Positions 15,718-24,162 of a stretch of 49,105 nt of DNA are shown here, one piece after another. The stretch's first letter is position 1. Each line of letters starts with the position of its first letter. The DNA lies in contig NZ_JAAABL010000029.1 in the NCBI RefSeq assembly GCF_009900765.1, forward strand, positions 1-49,105, read 5' to 3'. A model generated the notes under the pieces. The model was not told the origin of the DNA and did not search any database. It saw nothing but the letters and a program-made list of their open reading frames with translations. The position numbers and the translations under genes are program-made. The stretch comes from Rhodovarius lipocyclicus. GTDB taxonomy: Bacteria > Pseudomonadota > Alphaproteobacteria > Acetobacterales > Acetobacteraceae.

Positions 15718-16544
15718 GCGGCCAGCATCGACCTGTAGCCGCCGCGCGGCGTGCCCGCCATGGCCGCGATCACGCGCGGGTCGGTCAACGCCGCCAGCTC
15801 CGCCCGGTAGCGATAGCCGGGGGCGCCGCCCGGCACATCGTCGCGGGTGGCGGGGTGGAAATACAGCTCCGTCACGCCGCCCTTGATGCGGGGCAGGGCG
15901 GAGAGCAGGCGCTCGGCCGTGAAGGCGCCGGACCAGTGCAGGCCCACCACCCGGTCGGCGGCGCGCAGGCCCAGGCGCGTGGCCCCCTTGCGCAGGCGCT
16001 CGCACCAGGCATGGGTGATGCCGTTGGACCAGTGCACGTGCCCGCCCACCGTGGCCGGTTCCTCATCCGGCAGCCGGATGCAGGGGATTTCCTCGGCCAC
16101 CGCCACCTCCATCAGCACGGCGGCGATGGCGGGGTGCAGGTGGTAGTGCTTGTGGCTGTTGATGTGGTCGGGCGTCAGCCCCGTGCCGCGGAAGCGGGCC
16201 ATCTGGGCCTCGACCTCCGCCCGCAGCTCCGCCCGCGCCGCCCTGGACAGCGCCAGCGTCAGCCCGAGCCGCGCCATGTCGTCCCGGAAGCGGCCATTGG
16301 GCTGGGTCAGTGACGGGATATGGCTGGCCGGCAGCACCGGGACGCCGTCGGTCAGCACCACATGCAGGCCCACGGCCAGATGCGGGTTGCGGCGGGCGAG
16401 GCGCACCGCTTCCTCATGCGCGGGGGCGCCGACCATCAGGGAGGCCGCGGTCAGCACGCCCTCAGTGTGGGCCTGCTCGATGGCCTCGTTCACCGAGGCG
16501 TCGAGGCCGAGATCGTCGGCGTTGACGATGAACCTGCGGGCCAT
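15714..16544 (-). CDS. hpnK: Hopanoid biosynthesis-associated deacetylase HpnK (YdjC/ChbG fold)
   Basis: A 276-residue carbohydrate-deacetylase-like protein. FIVNADDLGLDASVNEAI supplies the metal-binding Asp pair (Asp10-Asp11). LTPDHINSHKHYHLHP supplies the histidines near residues 127-133. In the hopanoid pathway HpnK removes the acetyl group from GlcNAc attached to bacteriohopanetetrol, giving the glucosamine form. The second ATG (16544) is preferred because GGGGGGTGGG precedes it; an ATG four codons upstream has no ribosome-binding site. It is separated from hpnJ by 151 bp holding palindromes. Confidence 0.92.
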   Translation of the reverse strand: MARRFIVNADDLGLDASVNEAIEQAHTEGVLTAASLMVGAPAHEEAVRLARRNPHLAVGLHVVLTDGVPVLPASHIPSLTQPNGRFRDDMARLGLTLALSRAARAELRAEVEAQMARFRGTGLTPDHINSHKHYHLHPAIAAVLMEVAVAEEIPCIRLPDEEPATVGGHVHWSNGITHAWCERLRKGATRLGLRAADRVVGLHWSGAFTAERLLSALPRIKGGVTELYFHPATRDDVPGGAPGYRYRAELAALTDPRVIAAMAGTPRGGYRSMLAA

Positions 16545-16563
16545 CCCACCCCCCATACAACAA

Positions 16564-16588
16564 CGGCCCGATGCTCAGCATCGGGCCG
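16564..16588. repeat. Perfect palindrome in the hpnJ-hpnK gap
   Basis: CGGCCCGATGCT (16564-16575), C, AGCATCGGGCCG (16577-16588): a 12-bp inverted repeat with a single central base. There is no T-run on either side. It lies 20 bp upstream of the hpnK start and could be an mRNA processing or stabilising structure, or an intergenic palindromic repeat. Confidence 0.7.
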
Positions 16589-16651
16589 GGAGCGCAAAGC
16601 GCGACCGCGCCCAGAGCAGCCGTTATGCCCGGCGCCACGGTGGCGGCGCGC

Positions 16652-16689
16652 AAGCCAAGCGGCCGGATGGCCGCGCCGGCGCCTGAGGC
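16652..16689. repeat. REP-like palindromic repeat, copy C
   Basis: AAGCCAAGCGGCCGGATGGCCGC followed by GCCGGCGCCTGAGG. It matches the two copies at 48368-48416 and 48455-48503, which share AAGCCAAG, a GCGGCCGGA-GGCCGC hairpin and GGCGTCTGAGG. It lies immediately after the hpnJ stop. Confidence 0.65.
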
Positions 16690-16695
16690 GGAAAA

Positions 16696-18132
16696 CTAAG
16701 CCGCCTTGGCGGCCACCTTGCGTTCCTTCAGGAAGCGGAAGAACTCCACGCCCTCACGCAGGCGGCGGACCAGCATCTGGCGGTCGCGCACCATCTCACC
16801 GCAGATCGAGGCGATCTTGGGCACCCGGAAGTAGAAGCGCCGGTAGAATTCCTCGACCGAGGCGAAGATTTCCTCATGCGACAGATGCGGGTAGTGCAGC
16901 GGGGCGATCTGCACGCCATGGGCGTCCACATATTCGGTGTGGGCGGTGTCCAGCCAGCCTTCGCGCGCCGCCTGGTCCCACAGATAGGTGCCGGGATAGG
17001 GCGCCGCGAGGCTCACCTGGATGGTGTGCGGGTTGGTCTCGATCGCGAACTTGATCGTTTCCTGGATGGTTTCCTTCGTCTCGCCGGGCAGGCCGACGAT
17101 GAAGGTGCCATGGATGGCGATGCCCAGCGTGTGGCAGTCCTTGGTGAACTGCCGGGCCACGTCCACCCGCATGCCCTTCTTGATGTTGTGCAGGATCTGC
17201 TGGTTGCCGCTCTCATAGCCCACGAGCAGCAGGCGCAGGCCGTTCTCGCGCATCACCTTCAGGCTGGCATAGGGCACATTGGCCTTGGCGTTGCAGGACC
17301 AGGTGACGCCCAGCTTGCCCAGCTCCTTCGCGATGGCCTCGGCGCGCGGCAGGTCGTCGGTGAAGGTGTCGTCGTCGAAGAACAGCTCCTTCATCTCCGG
17401 GAAGTTCTGCAGGATGTACTTCACTTCCGCGATCACGTGCTCGACCGAGCGCGTGCGGTAGCGATGCCCGCCCACCGTCTGCGGCCACAGGCAGAAGGTG
17501 CAACGGCTCTTGCAGCCACGGCCGGTGTAGAAGCTGACATAGGGGTGCTTCAGGTAGCCGATGAAGTACTTCTTGTAGTCCAGGTCCCGCTTGTAGACCT
17601 CGGACACGAAGGGCAGGCTGTCCATGTCCTCCAGCATCTCGCGGTCGTCGTTGTGGACGATCACGCCTTCGCTGTTGCGGAAGGACAGGCCCTTGATGGT
17701 CGAAAGGTCATGCCCCTCGGCCACATCCTTGATGGTGAAGTCGAAATCGTTGCGGGCCACCCAGTCGATCACCGGCGCGTCGCGCAGGGATTCGTCCGGC
17801 TGCACGGCCACCTTGGCGCCGATCAGGCCGATCATCAGCTTCGGGTTGGCCTGCTTCAGCGCCTCCGCCACCTTCACGTCCGACGCGAAGGAGGGGGTGG
17901 AGGTGTGCATCACGCACAGGTCGTAATCCTTGGCCATGGGCAGGATGTCCGCCATGGTCTGGCCATGCGGGGGCGCGTCGACCAGCTTGCTGCCCGGCAC
18001 CAGGGCGGCGGGTTGCGCCAGCCAGGTGGGGAACCAGAAGCTCTTGATCTCCCGCCGCGCCTGATAGCGCGCGCCGGCGCCGCCATCGAACCCGTCAAAG
18101 GTGGGGGCCTGGAGGAAGAGGGTGCGCATCAT
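16696..18132 (-). CDS. hpnJ: Hopanoid biosynthesis B12-binding-type radical SAM protein HpnJ
   Basis: A 478-residue radical SAM enzyme. An N-terminal cobalamin-binding-like region covers about residues 1-150. The cluster motif is GRGCKSRCTFC with Cys207, Cys211 and Cys214 (CX3CX2C). ELFFDDDTFTDDLPRAE and GTFIVGLPGETKETI follow as in its relatives. HpnJ is known to act after HpnI and HpnK, converting bacteriohopanetetrol glucosamine to the cyclitol ether. Two tandem ATGs at 18132 and 18129 are both possible. It lies between hpnI (97 bp upstream) and hpnK on the same strand. Confidence 0.94.
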   Translation of the reverse strand: MMRTLFLQAPTFDGFDGGAGARYQARREIKSFWFPTWLAQPAALVPGSKLVDAPPHGQTMADILPMAKDYDLCVMHTSTPSFASDVKVAEALKQANPKLMIGLIGAKVAVQPDESLRDAPVIDWVARNDFDFTIKDVAEGHDLSTIKGLSFRNSEGVIVHNDDREMLEDMDSLPFVSEVYKRDLDYKKYFIGYLKHPYVSFYTGRGCKSRCTFCLWPQTVGGHRYRTRSVEHVIAEVKYILQNFPEMKELFFDDDTFTDDLPRAEAIAKELGKLGVTWSCNAKANVPYASLKVMRENGLRLLLVGYESGNQQILHNIKKGMRVDVARQFTKDCHTLGIAIHGTFIVGLPGETKETIQETIKFAIETNPHTIQVSLAAPYPGTYLWDQAAREGWLDTAHTEYVDAHGVQIAPLHYPHLSHEEIFASVEEFYRRFYFRVPKIASICGEMVRDRQMLVRRLREGVEFFRFLKERKVAAKAA

Positions 18133-18229
18133 CCGCGTACTGTGCCTTCATGAAACCGGGGTGGGGTGTGGGCGAAGCCGGCAAGAAGCTCAAGTGGCTT
18201 CTTCGCAATCCTCTTCAACCCAGGCCCGT

Positions 18230-19345
18230 TCAACCAGGGTTCATACGCCCATCCGCGCCAATACGGAAGCGCCGCCCGCCCCATGCCACCCGGCCCGGCC
18301 ACAATCCGGCGATCCAGACCAGAAAGGACAGCGCATCGCGCAACGGCACCCAGGCCGGGCGGGGCGCCAGGCCTAGCGCGCGGTCGATCCGCGCCGTGGC
18401 CGCCAGCCGTGCCGCCAGCACAACCCCGAAGGCCCCGGCGATCCAGGGGTTGGAAGGCGCCAGGATCAGCCCCAGCGTGGCCCAGGGCAGCGGGTGGGTC
18501 AGCCCCAGCCCCAGATAACCCCAGGGGTTCAGCAGCCGCACCGTGCGGGCCCAGCGCAGCTCGTGCCGCCACAGCCCGCGCGGCCCCGCCTCATGCATCA
18601 CATGCGCGGGCAATTCCGGCGAAACGACCACTTGCAGGCCCAGCGCCCGCACGGCGGCGCCCAGCGCGTGGTCGTCCGCCAGCAGGTCCAGGAAGGCCTC
18701 GAATCCGCCCAAGCCTGCCAGCGTCTCGGCGCGCAGGGCCATGGTGGCGCCATAGCAGCCATGCGCCTGGCCCAGGGATTCACCGAGCGCCGCGCTCGGC
18801 AGGAAATGCCAGTCCACCTGCAAGGCCGTGAGGCGCGAGAAGAACCCCGGGTCCGCCGCCACCCCCCGGTACAGGCAGGTGACGAGCCCCACCGCCGGGT
18901 CGGCCAGCGGCGCCGTCACCGCCGTCAGCCAGCGGGGAGAGACGCGCATATCCGCATCCACCACCGCCAGGACGGGGTGGGCCGCGTCGCGGGCCAGATG
19001 CACCAGCTGCGACACCTTCCGATTCGCCCCCAGCACCGCGCCCCCCAGGTTCAGCCGGGCGGGCGGGCAGAAGCGGCGGGCGACGGGCACGGCGGCGTCG
19101 GCCGGGTCGGCCACGGCCAGCAGCAATTCGTGCGGGGCCGCGTGGTCCTGGCGCAGATGGCTCGCGAGATTGTCATCCAGCCCCGGTTCCGCCCCATAGA
19201 GCGGTTTCAGCACGGAGGCCGGCAGGGCAGGGCCCGCGGGCGGGCGGGTGGCCGTCAGCCGGGCCACGGCGCGGGCGGCCAGCAGCCCCTGCGCCGCCGC
19301 CGCCAGCCCCAGCACCACAAACAGAATGGCCGCCGCTGTCAGCAT
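18230..19345 (-). CDS. hpnI: Hopanoid biosynthesis glycosyltransferase HpnI (ceramide glucosyltransferase-like)
   Basis: A 371-residue membrane-associated GT21-type glycosyltransferase. It has an N-terminal transmembrane helix (residues 1-22), the D1/D2 motifs (Asp130 and Asp132 in VVDADMR), D3 in LADDHALG (Asp224-Asp225) and HELRWART near residue 261 in place of the usual QxxRW. One or two C-terminal hydrophobic segments follow. HpnI adds N-acetylglucosamine to bacteriohopanetetrol. It is the first gene of the cluster. Its start at 19345 lies only 27 bp from the divergent mlaA start, so the promoters must overlap or lie inside the opposite gene. Confidence 0.93.
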   Translation of the reverse strand: MLTAAAILFVVLGLAAAAQGLLAARAVARLTATRPPAGPALPASVLKPLYGAEPGLDDNLASHLRQDHAAPHELLLAVADPADAAVPVARRFCPPARLNLGGAVLGANRKVSQLVHLARDAAHPVLAVVDADMRVSPRWLTAVTAPLADPAVGLVTCLYRGVAADPGFFSRLTALQVDWHFLPSAALGESLGQAHGCYGATMALRAETLAGLGGFEAFLDLLADDHALGAAVRALGLQVVVSPELPAHVMHEAGPRGLWRHELRWARTVRLLNPWGYLGLGLTHPLPWATLGLILAPSNPWIAGAFGVVLAARLAATARIDRALGLAPRPAWVPLRDALSFLVWIAGLWPGRVAWGGRRFRIGADGRMNPG

Positions 19346-19372
19346 CGCCGATCCGCTCTATATATCCACGCC

Positions 19373-20467
19373 ATGCGCGCCCGCCTCTCCATGCCGATGC
19401 TGCTTCTGCTCGCTGCCTGCGGGCCCACGCAAGTGGGGCGAGGCGGGGTGGAGGTGCCCACCGCCGCCTCTCAATACGCCGGCGCGAACGATCCGGGCGA
19501 CCCGCTGGAGCGGGTGAACCGCCACCTGTATGACATCAACACCGAGTTGGACGAGAGCATCTTCCGCCCGATCGCCGAGACCTATCGCGGCGTGGTGCCC
19601 GAATACGGGCGCACCCGCATCCGGCTGTTCCTGCAGAATCTCGGTGAGCCGGTGATCTTCGCCAACAACCTGCTGCAGCTGCGTTTCGACGCGGCGGGCA
19701 CCACGCTGGGCCGCTTCGCGATGAACACCACCCTGGGCGGGGTGGGGCTGTTCGACGTGGCCACCGACCAGGGGCTGCGCCGCCAGACCGGGGATTTCGG
19801 CCAGACCATGGCCAGCTACGGCATGCCGGGCGGGCCCTATCTGATGCTGCCGATCCTGGGGCCGAGCAACATGCGCGACGCGATCGGCGATGGCGTGGAC
19901 GGTTTCGGCAACCCGCTGCAACTGGCGATCGGTCCCTATCTGACGGCCTATACCCTGCGCACGCTGAACATCACGCGCGGGGCGATCGGCGGTGTCGATC
20001 TGCGCGCGGAGAATCTGGAAACCCTGGATGTGCTGCGCGCCGACAGCCTGGACGCCTATGCCCGGCTGCGCAGCGTGGTGCGCCAGCGGCGCGACGCGGA
20101 CATCATGGAGGCCAACCCCCAGGCCGCCCGCGCGGTGGCCGGCGGCGGCACCCATGCGGTGCTGGACGACCCCGCCGCAGGCCCCACCGTGCTGGACGAC
20201 CCCGGGGCGACCGGGCCCAGCGCCGTTTCCGTGCTGGATGACCCGGGCACGGCCAGCGGCGCGGAGCTCACCACGGCAACTGCCACCGGCCGCGCCCCGG
20301 CCCTGGCGCTGCCCCGGCCCCGGGTGGCGGTGGAATGGGCCAGCCAGGCCCTGCGCCAGGCGGACCTGAACACCCCGGGCGAGGCCGCCGGAGAGCCGCT
20401 GCCCCAGCCCGCTCGGGTGGACGGGCAATGGGCCGGCGAGGTGCTGCGGGGCGCCCGCACCCCGTAA
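19373..20467 (+). CDS. mlaA: MlaA (VacJ) family outer-membrane lipoprotein
   Basis: A 364-residue lipoprotein with lipobox LLAAC (Cys16) after MRARLSMPML. The MlaA domain (about residues 40-240) contains DPLERVNRHLYDINTELDE, FLQNLGEPVIFANNLLQ and YGMPGGPYLMLPILGPSNMRDA. MlaA removes mislocalised phospholipids from the outer leaflet of the outer membrane. The C-terminal 110 residues are an extra low-complexity tail with three VLDDP repeats (about residues 259-295). MlaC/MlaD partners are not in the window. The neighbouring hopanoid cluster suggests shared interest in outer-membrane lipid order, but this is inference. Confidence 0.92.
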   Translation: MRARLSMPMLLLLAACGPTQVGRGGVEVPTAASQYAGANDPGDPLERVNRHLYDINTELDESIFRPIAETYRGVVPEYGRTRIRLFLQNLGEPVIFANNLLQLRFDAAGTTLGRFAMNTTLGGVGLFDVATDQGLRRQTGDFGQTMASYGMPGGPYLMLPILGPSNMRDAIGDGVDGFGNPLQLAIGPYLTAYTLRTLNITRGAIGGVDLRAENLETLDVLRADSLDAYARLRSVVRQRRDADIMEANPQAARAVAGGGTHAVLDDPAAGPTVLDDPGATGPSAVSVLDDPGTASGAELTTATATGRAPALALPRPRVAVEWASQALRQADLNTPGEAAGEPLPQPARVDGQWAGEVLRGARTP

Positions 20468-20532
20468 GCCGCAATATTTAACGCGGCCAAGCCATTGCGC
20501 CGGGCCGCGCCCCACGCGAGAACTCGGCGCCC

Positions 20533-21594
20533 ATGCAGATCTCCGCCTTCATCGCGCATCTGGCCTTCGCCGCGTGCCTCGCCCTGGTTTCGGCCCTGGG
20601 CGTGGCGCTGATGATCCGGTTCCCCATCCTGGACCACCCGGACGCCCGCAAGGCCCATAAGCGCCCCACCCCCAAGGGCGGCGGCGTGGGGGTGGTGCTG
20701 GCCTTCATGCTCGGCATGGCCGCGCTGTATGGCCTGGCCGATTTCGCCCGCCTGGCGGAGCCGCAATTCCGTGGCGTCATCCTGGCGGCCTTCGCCATGG
20801 CGCTGGTGGCACTGGCCGATGACGTGAAGGATTTCCGCTTCCTGGTGAAGCTGTCGGCGCAGTTCCTGGCGGCGCTGGTGGCCGTGGCCTCGGGCCTCGT
20901 GCTCACGCGGCTCGCCCTGCCGGTGGTGGGGGTGGTGGAGCTGGGCTGGCTCGGCGTGCCGATCACCCTGTTCTGGATCCTGGGCTGCACCAATGCCGTG
21001 AATTTCATGGATGGCTCGGACGCGCTGGTGGCCAGCGTGATGTTCCTGGCCAGCGCCACCCTGTGCGGCGTGGCGCTCAGTGAGGGCGCGTGGTTCGTCT
21101 ATGCCGCCAGCCTGTTCCTGGCCGCGGGTTTCCTGGGCTTCCTGCCCTTCAACCTGCCGCCCGCGCGCATCTTCATGGGCGATGTGGGCAGCCAGTTCGC
21201 GGGCTTCGTGATGGCGGTGCTGGCGGTCGCGGCCTCTCGCTTCGACGCCCAGCAGGTCAGCGTGCTGATCGTGCCGCTGCTGATCTTCTCGCTGTTGTTC
21301 GATGCGGTGTTCACGCTGGTGCGCCGCGCACTGGCGGGGCGGCCCGTCAGCCGGCCGCACCGCACGCATCTGTACCAGATGGCGGTGCGCAGCGGCGTCA
21401 GCCCCGCGCGGGTGGCGGCGCTGCATGCGGGCTTCACCCTGTTCCATGCCGCGCTGGTGGCGCTGTTCTTCCAGCTCGGCCCCAGCCAGAAGCCGCTGGT
21501 GCTGCTGCCGGCCCTGGCCGTGCAACTGGCCTGGGCGCTGTGGGTGCTGGGCCGGATGCGCCGCGCGGGGCTAACCTTTCAAGAGCATCAGTAG
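20533..21594 (+). CDS. WecA/MraY-superfamily glycosyl-1-phosphate transferase
   Basis: A 353-residue polytopic membrane enzyme that transfers a sugar-1-phosphate to a polyprenyl phosphate. Conserved motifs are KGGGVGVV, ALADDVKDF (the metal-binding Asp pair), NAVNFMDGSDALVA, FMGDVGSQF and SRPHRTHLYQ. The HRTHLYQ loop and the absence of mur genes favour a WecA/WbpL-like enzyme starting O-antigen or exopolysaccharide repeat units rather than MraY. The start is the ATG at 20533. Its last 24 bases overlap the convergent HIG1-like gene. Confidence 0.9.
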   Translation: MQISAFIAHLAFAACLALVSALGVALMIRFPILDHPDARKAHKRPTPKGGGVGVVLAFMLGMAALYGLADFARLAEPQFRGVILAAFAMALVALADDVKDFRFLVKLSAQFLAALVAVASGLVLTRLALPVVGVVELGWLGVPITLFWILGCTNAVNFMDGSDALVASVMFLASATLCGVALSEGAWFVYAASLFLAAGFLGFLPFNLPPARIFMGDVGSQFAGFVMAVLAVAASRFDAQQVSVLIVPLLIFSLLFDAVFTLVRRALAGRPVSRPHRTHLYQMAVRSGVSPARVAALHAGFTLFHAALVALFFQLGPSQKPLVLLPALAVQLAWALWVLGRMRRAGLTFQEHQ

Positions 21595-21765
21595 CAGCAC
21601 GAACATCAGGATCGCCGCGCCCTGGAACAGGATGCGGTACTGCATCAGCCGGTTCGAGCGATGCGGGTCCGGCGAGCCCCGCGCCATCTGGAACAGCCCC
21701 ATCACCAGGGCCACCACCGTGGCGGCCATCGCCAGCGGGATCAGATAGGTCAGCAGCGTGATCAT
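21571..21765 (-). CDS. Twin-transmembrane HIG1-domain-like small protein
   Basis: A 64-residue membrane protein with two hydrophobic helices (about residues 4-26 and 46-62) joined by SPDPHRSNRLMQYRILFQG. The RSN-LM-R-L-QG pattern is that of HIG1-type small proteins linked in some organisms to respiratory supercomplexes. Its ATG lies two bases after the stop of the molybdopterin-subunit gene, so it is probably in that transcript. The 3' end overlaps the convergent glycosyltransferase gene by 24 bp. Confidence 0.75.
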   Translation of the reverse strand: MITLLTYLIPLAMAATVVALVMGLFQMARGSPDPHRSNRLMQYRILFQGAAILMFVLLLMLLKG

Positions 21766-21767
21766 GA

Positions 21768-24083
21768 TTATGCGGCCATCCCGGCACAGGCTTTCCAGAT
21801 GATTTCGGGGGTGGCCGGCATGTCCACCGCCATGCCGCCCAGGGCGTGCACCAGCGCGTTGACCATGGCGGGCGGGCTGCCCACGGCGCCGGCCTCACCC
21901 GCGCCCTTCACCCCCATCGGGTTGGTGGTGCAGGGGATTTCCATCAGCTCCACCGCGATATCCGGCAGGTCCGAGGCACGGGGCAGGGCGTAGTCCATGA
22001 AGCTGGCCGAGAGCAGCTGGCCCGATTCCGGGTCATAGGCCGTGCGCTCCAGCACCGCCTGACCGATGCCCTGGGCCACGCCGCCATGCACCTGGCCGCG
22101 CACGATCAGCGGGTTCAGCGCATGGCCCACATCATCCACCACCACATAGCGCGGGATGGTGACCAGGCCGGTCTCGGGGTCCAGCTCCACCTCCGCCACA
22201 TGGCAGCCGTTGGGGAAGGTGTGCGCGGGGATGTCGGCCACCTCGGCCGCGTCCAGCAGGGTGGCGGGCTCGCCCCTGGCCGCGCGCTCGCGCTGGGTGC
22301 GGGCCAGTTCCAGGATCTGGATGCCCTTGTCGGTGCCGGCCACGGTGAAGCTGCCGCGCTCGAACTCGATATCGGCGATGGCGGCTTCCAGCACCTCGCT
22401 GGCGGCCTGCTTGCCCTTTTCCACCACCGACGCGGTGGTGGCCAGGATCGCCGTGCCCTCCGAGTACAGGCTGCGGGCGCCGCCGGTGCCGCCGCCGGTC
22501 GGCACCTCATCGGTGTCGCCCTGGCGGATGCGGATTTTCTCGATCGGGATGCCCAGCTCATGGCTGGTCAGCATGGCATAGGCGGTCTCATGCCCCTGGC
22601 CGGTGGATTGCGTGCCCACCCAGACCTCGGCGAAGCCATCCGGGGTGAAGCGCACCTCGGCCCGTTCGGTCGGCGCGCCGCCGGTGGCTTCCAGGTAATA
22701 GGCGAGGCCGATGCCGCGCTTCCGGCCTTGCGCGGCCGAGGCCGCCTGCCGCGCCGGGAAGCCCGCCCAGTCGGATTTCGCCAGCGCCGCGTCGAGGACG
22801 AAGGCGAAGTCGCCGCTGTCGTATGTCTGGCCGATGGCGGTGGTATAGGGCATGGCCGCCGGCGGCACGATGTTGCGCCGGCGCAGGTCGATACGGTCGA
22901 TCCCCAGCTCATGCGCCGCGGTGTCGATCAGGCGCTCGACCAGATAGTTGCTCTCGGGCCGGCCCGCGCCGCGATAGGCATCGACAGGCACGGTGTTGGT
23001 CAGCACGCCGATGACATTGGCGTAGATGGCCTGGAAATCATAGATGCTGGCCAGCACCTTGGTGCCCGCCCCGGTCGGGATGAAGGGCGCGAAGGTGGAC
23101 AGGTAGGCGCCCATCCCCGCCACGTTGCGGGTGCGCAGCGCCAGGAACTTGCCGTTCGCGTCCAGCGCCAGCTCGCCCAGCGTGATGTTGTCGCGGCCGT
23201 GCGTGTCCGACAGGAAGGCCTCGCTGCGCTCGCTCGTCCATTTCACCGGCCGGCCCACCAGGCGGGCGGCATAGGCGCACAGAGCGTATTCGGCATACAG
23301 GTACAGTTTCATGCCGAAGCCGCCGCCCACATCGGGGGTGACCACGCGGATCTGCTTGGGGTCCACCTTCAGCACCACATTGGCCAGCAGGTCCCGCACC
23401 AGCCAGGAGCCCTGGGTGGTGCAGTGCAAGGTGAACTTGCCGGTCGCCGCGTCGTATTCGGCGCCGCAGGCCCGGCCTTCCATGCTGTTCACGATGATGC
23501 GGTTGTTCACCACCGTCAGCTTCGTCACATGGGCGGCACTGGCGAACAGGGCATCCGCCTTGGCCTTGTCGCCCGCTTCCCAGTCGAAGCAGATGTTGTT
23601 CGGCACATCGGGCCACACCAGCGGCTGGCCGGGCTCGGTGGCCGTCGCCAGGTCGGTGACGGAGGGCAGGCCCTCATACTCGATCTCGACCGCCTCGGCC
23701 GCGTCGCGGGCGGCCTTGGGGGTTTCGGCGACGATGAACACCACCGGGTCGCCCACATGGCGCACGGTGTCGGTGGCCAGCGGCAGGCGCGGCGTGTTCG
23801 CGCGCGGGGAGCCATCGCGGTTCTTCAGGGGCACGGCGCAGGGCACCTCGCCCACGCCATCGGCCACCAGGTCGGCGCCGGTGATCACGGCCAGCACACC
23901 GGGCATGGCCTTCGCGGCGGCGGTATCCAGGGAAGCGATGCGCGCATGGGCATGCGGGCTGCGCAGCACATGGCCGAAGCTCTGGCCGGGCAGGGCGATG
24001 TCATCGGTGTAGCGGCCGCCGCCGATCAGCAGGCGGGGGTCCTCCACCCGACGGAGGGGTTGGCTCAGGCCGAATTTCGCCAT
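21768..24083 (-). CDS. Xanthine dehydrogenase family molybdopterin-binding subunit (CoxL form II-like)
   Basis: A 771-residue molybdenum hydroxylase large subunit. It has the N-terminal GRYTDDIALPGQSFGHVLRSPHAHA block. It carries VDAYRGAGRPE (residues 369-375 AYRGAGR), the form II signature instead of the AYXCSFR loop of true CO dehydrogenase. GVKGAGEAG near the C-terminus contains the catalytic Glu. The ATG at 24083 has GGGAG 7 nt upstream; the frame is open further upstream without similarity. The iron-sulphur and FAD subunits normally encoded beside it are absent, so it must pair with products encoded elsewhere. The substrate is probably an aldehyde or aromatic heterocycle. Confidence 0.92.
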   Translation of the reverse strand: MAKFGLSQPLRRVEDPRLLIGGGRYTDDIALPGQSFGHVLRSPHAHARIASLDTAAAKAMPGVLAVITGADLVADGVGEVPCAVPLKNRDGSPRANTPRLPLATDTVRHVGDPVVFIVAETPKAARDAAEAVEIEYEGLPSVTDLATATEPGQPLVWPDVPNNICFDWEAGDKAKADALFASAAHVTKLTVVNNRIIVNSMEGRACGAEYDAATGKFTLHCTTQGSWLVRDLLANVVLKVDPKQIRVVTPDVGGGFGMKLYLYAEYALCAYAARLVGRPVKWTSERSEAFLSDTHGRDNITLGELALDANGKFLALRTRNVAGMGAYLSTFAPFIPTGAGTKVLASIYDFQAIYANVIGVLTNTVPVDAYRGAGRPESNYLVERLIDTAAHELGIDRIDLRRRNIVPPAAMPYTTAIGQTYDSGDFAFVLDAALAKSDWAGFPARQAASAAQGRKRGIGLAYYLEATGGAPTERAEVRFTPDGFAEVWVGTQSTGQGHETAYAMLTSHELGIPIEKIRIRQGDTDEVPTGGGTGGARSLYSEGTAILATTASVVEKGKQAASEVLEAAIADIEFERGSFTVAGTDKGIQILELARTQRERAARGEPATLLDAAEVADIPAHTFPNGCHVAEVELDPETGLVTIPRYVVVDDVGHALNPLIVRGQVHGGVAQGIGQAVLERTAYDPESGQLLSASFMDYALPRASDLPDIAVELMEIPCTTNPMGVKGAGEAGAVGSPPAMVNALVHALGGMAVDMPATPEIIWKACAGMAA

Positions 24084-24162
24084 CTTCGTTCTCCCTGTCT
24101 CGGTCTGTGCAGAGAATGGGGGGTCTTCCCGGTTTCGGAAAGGGTGGGATGCGGCGGCCCGC

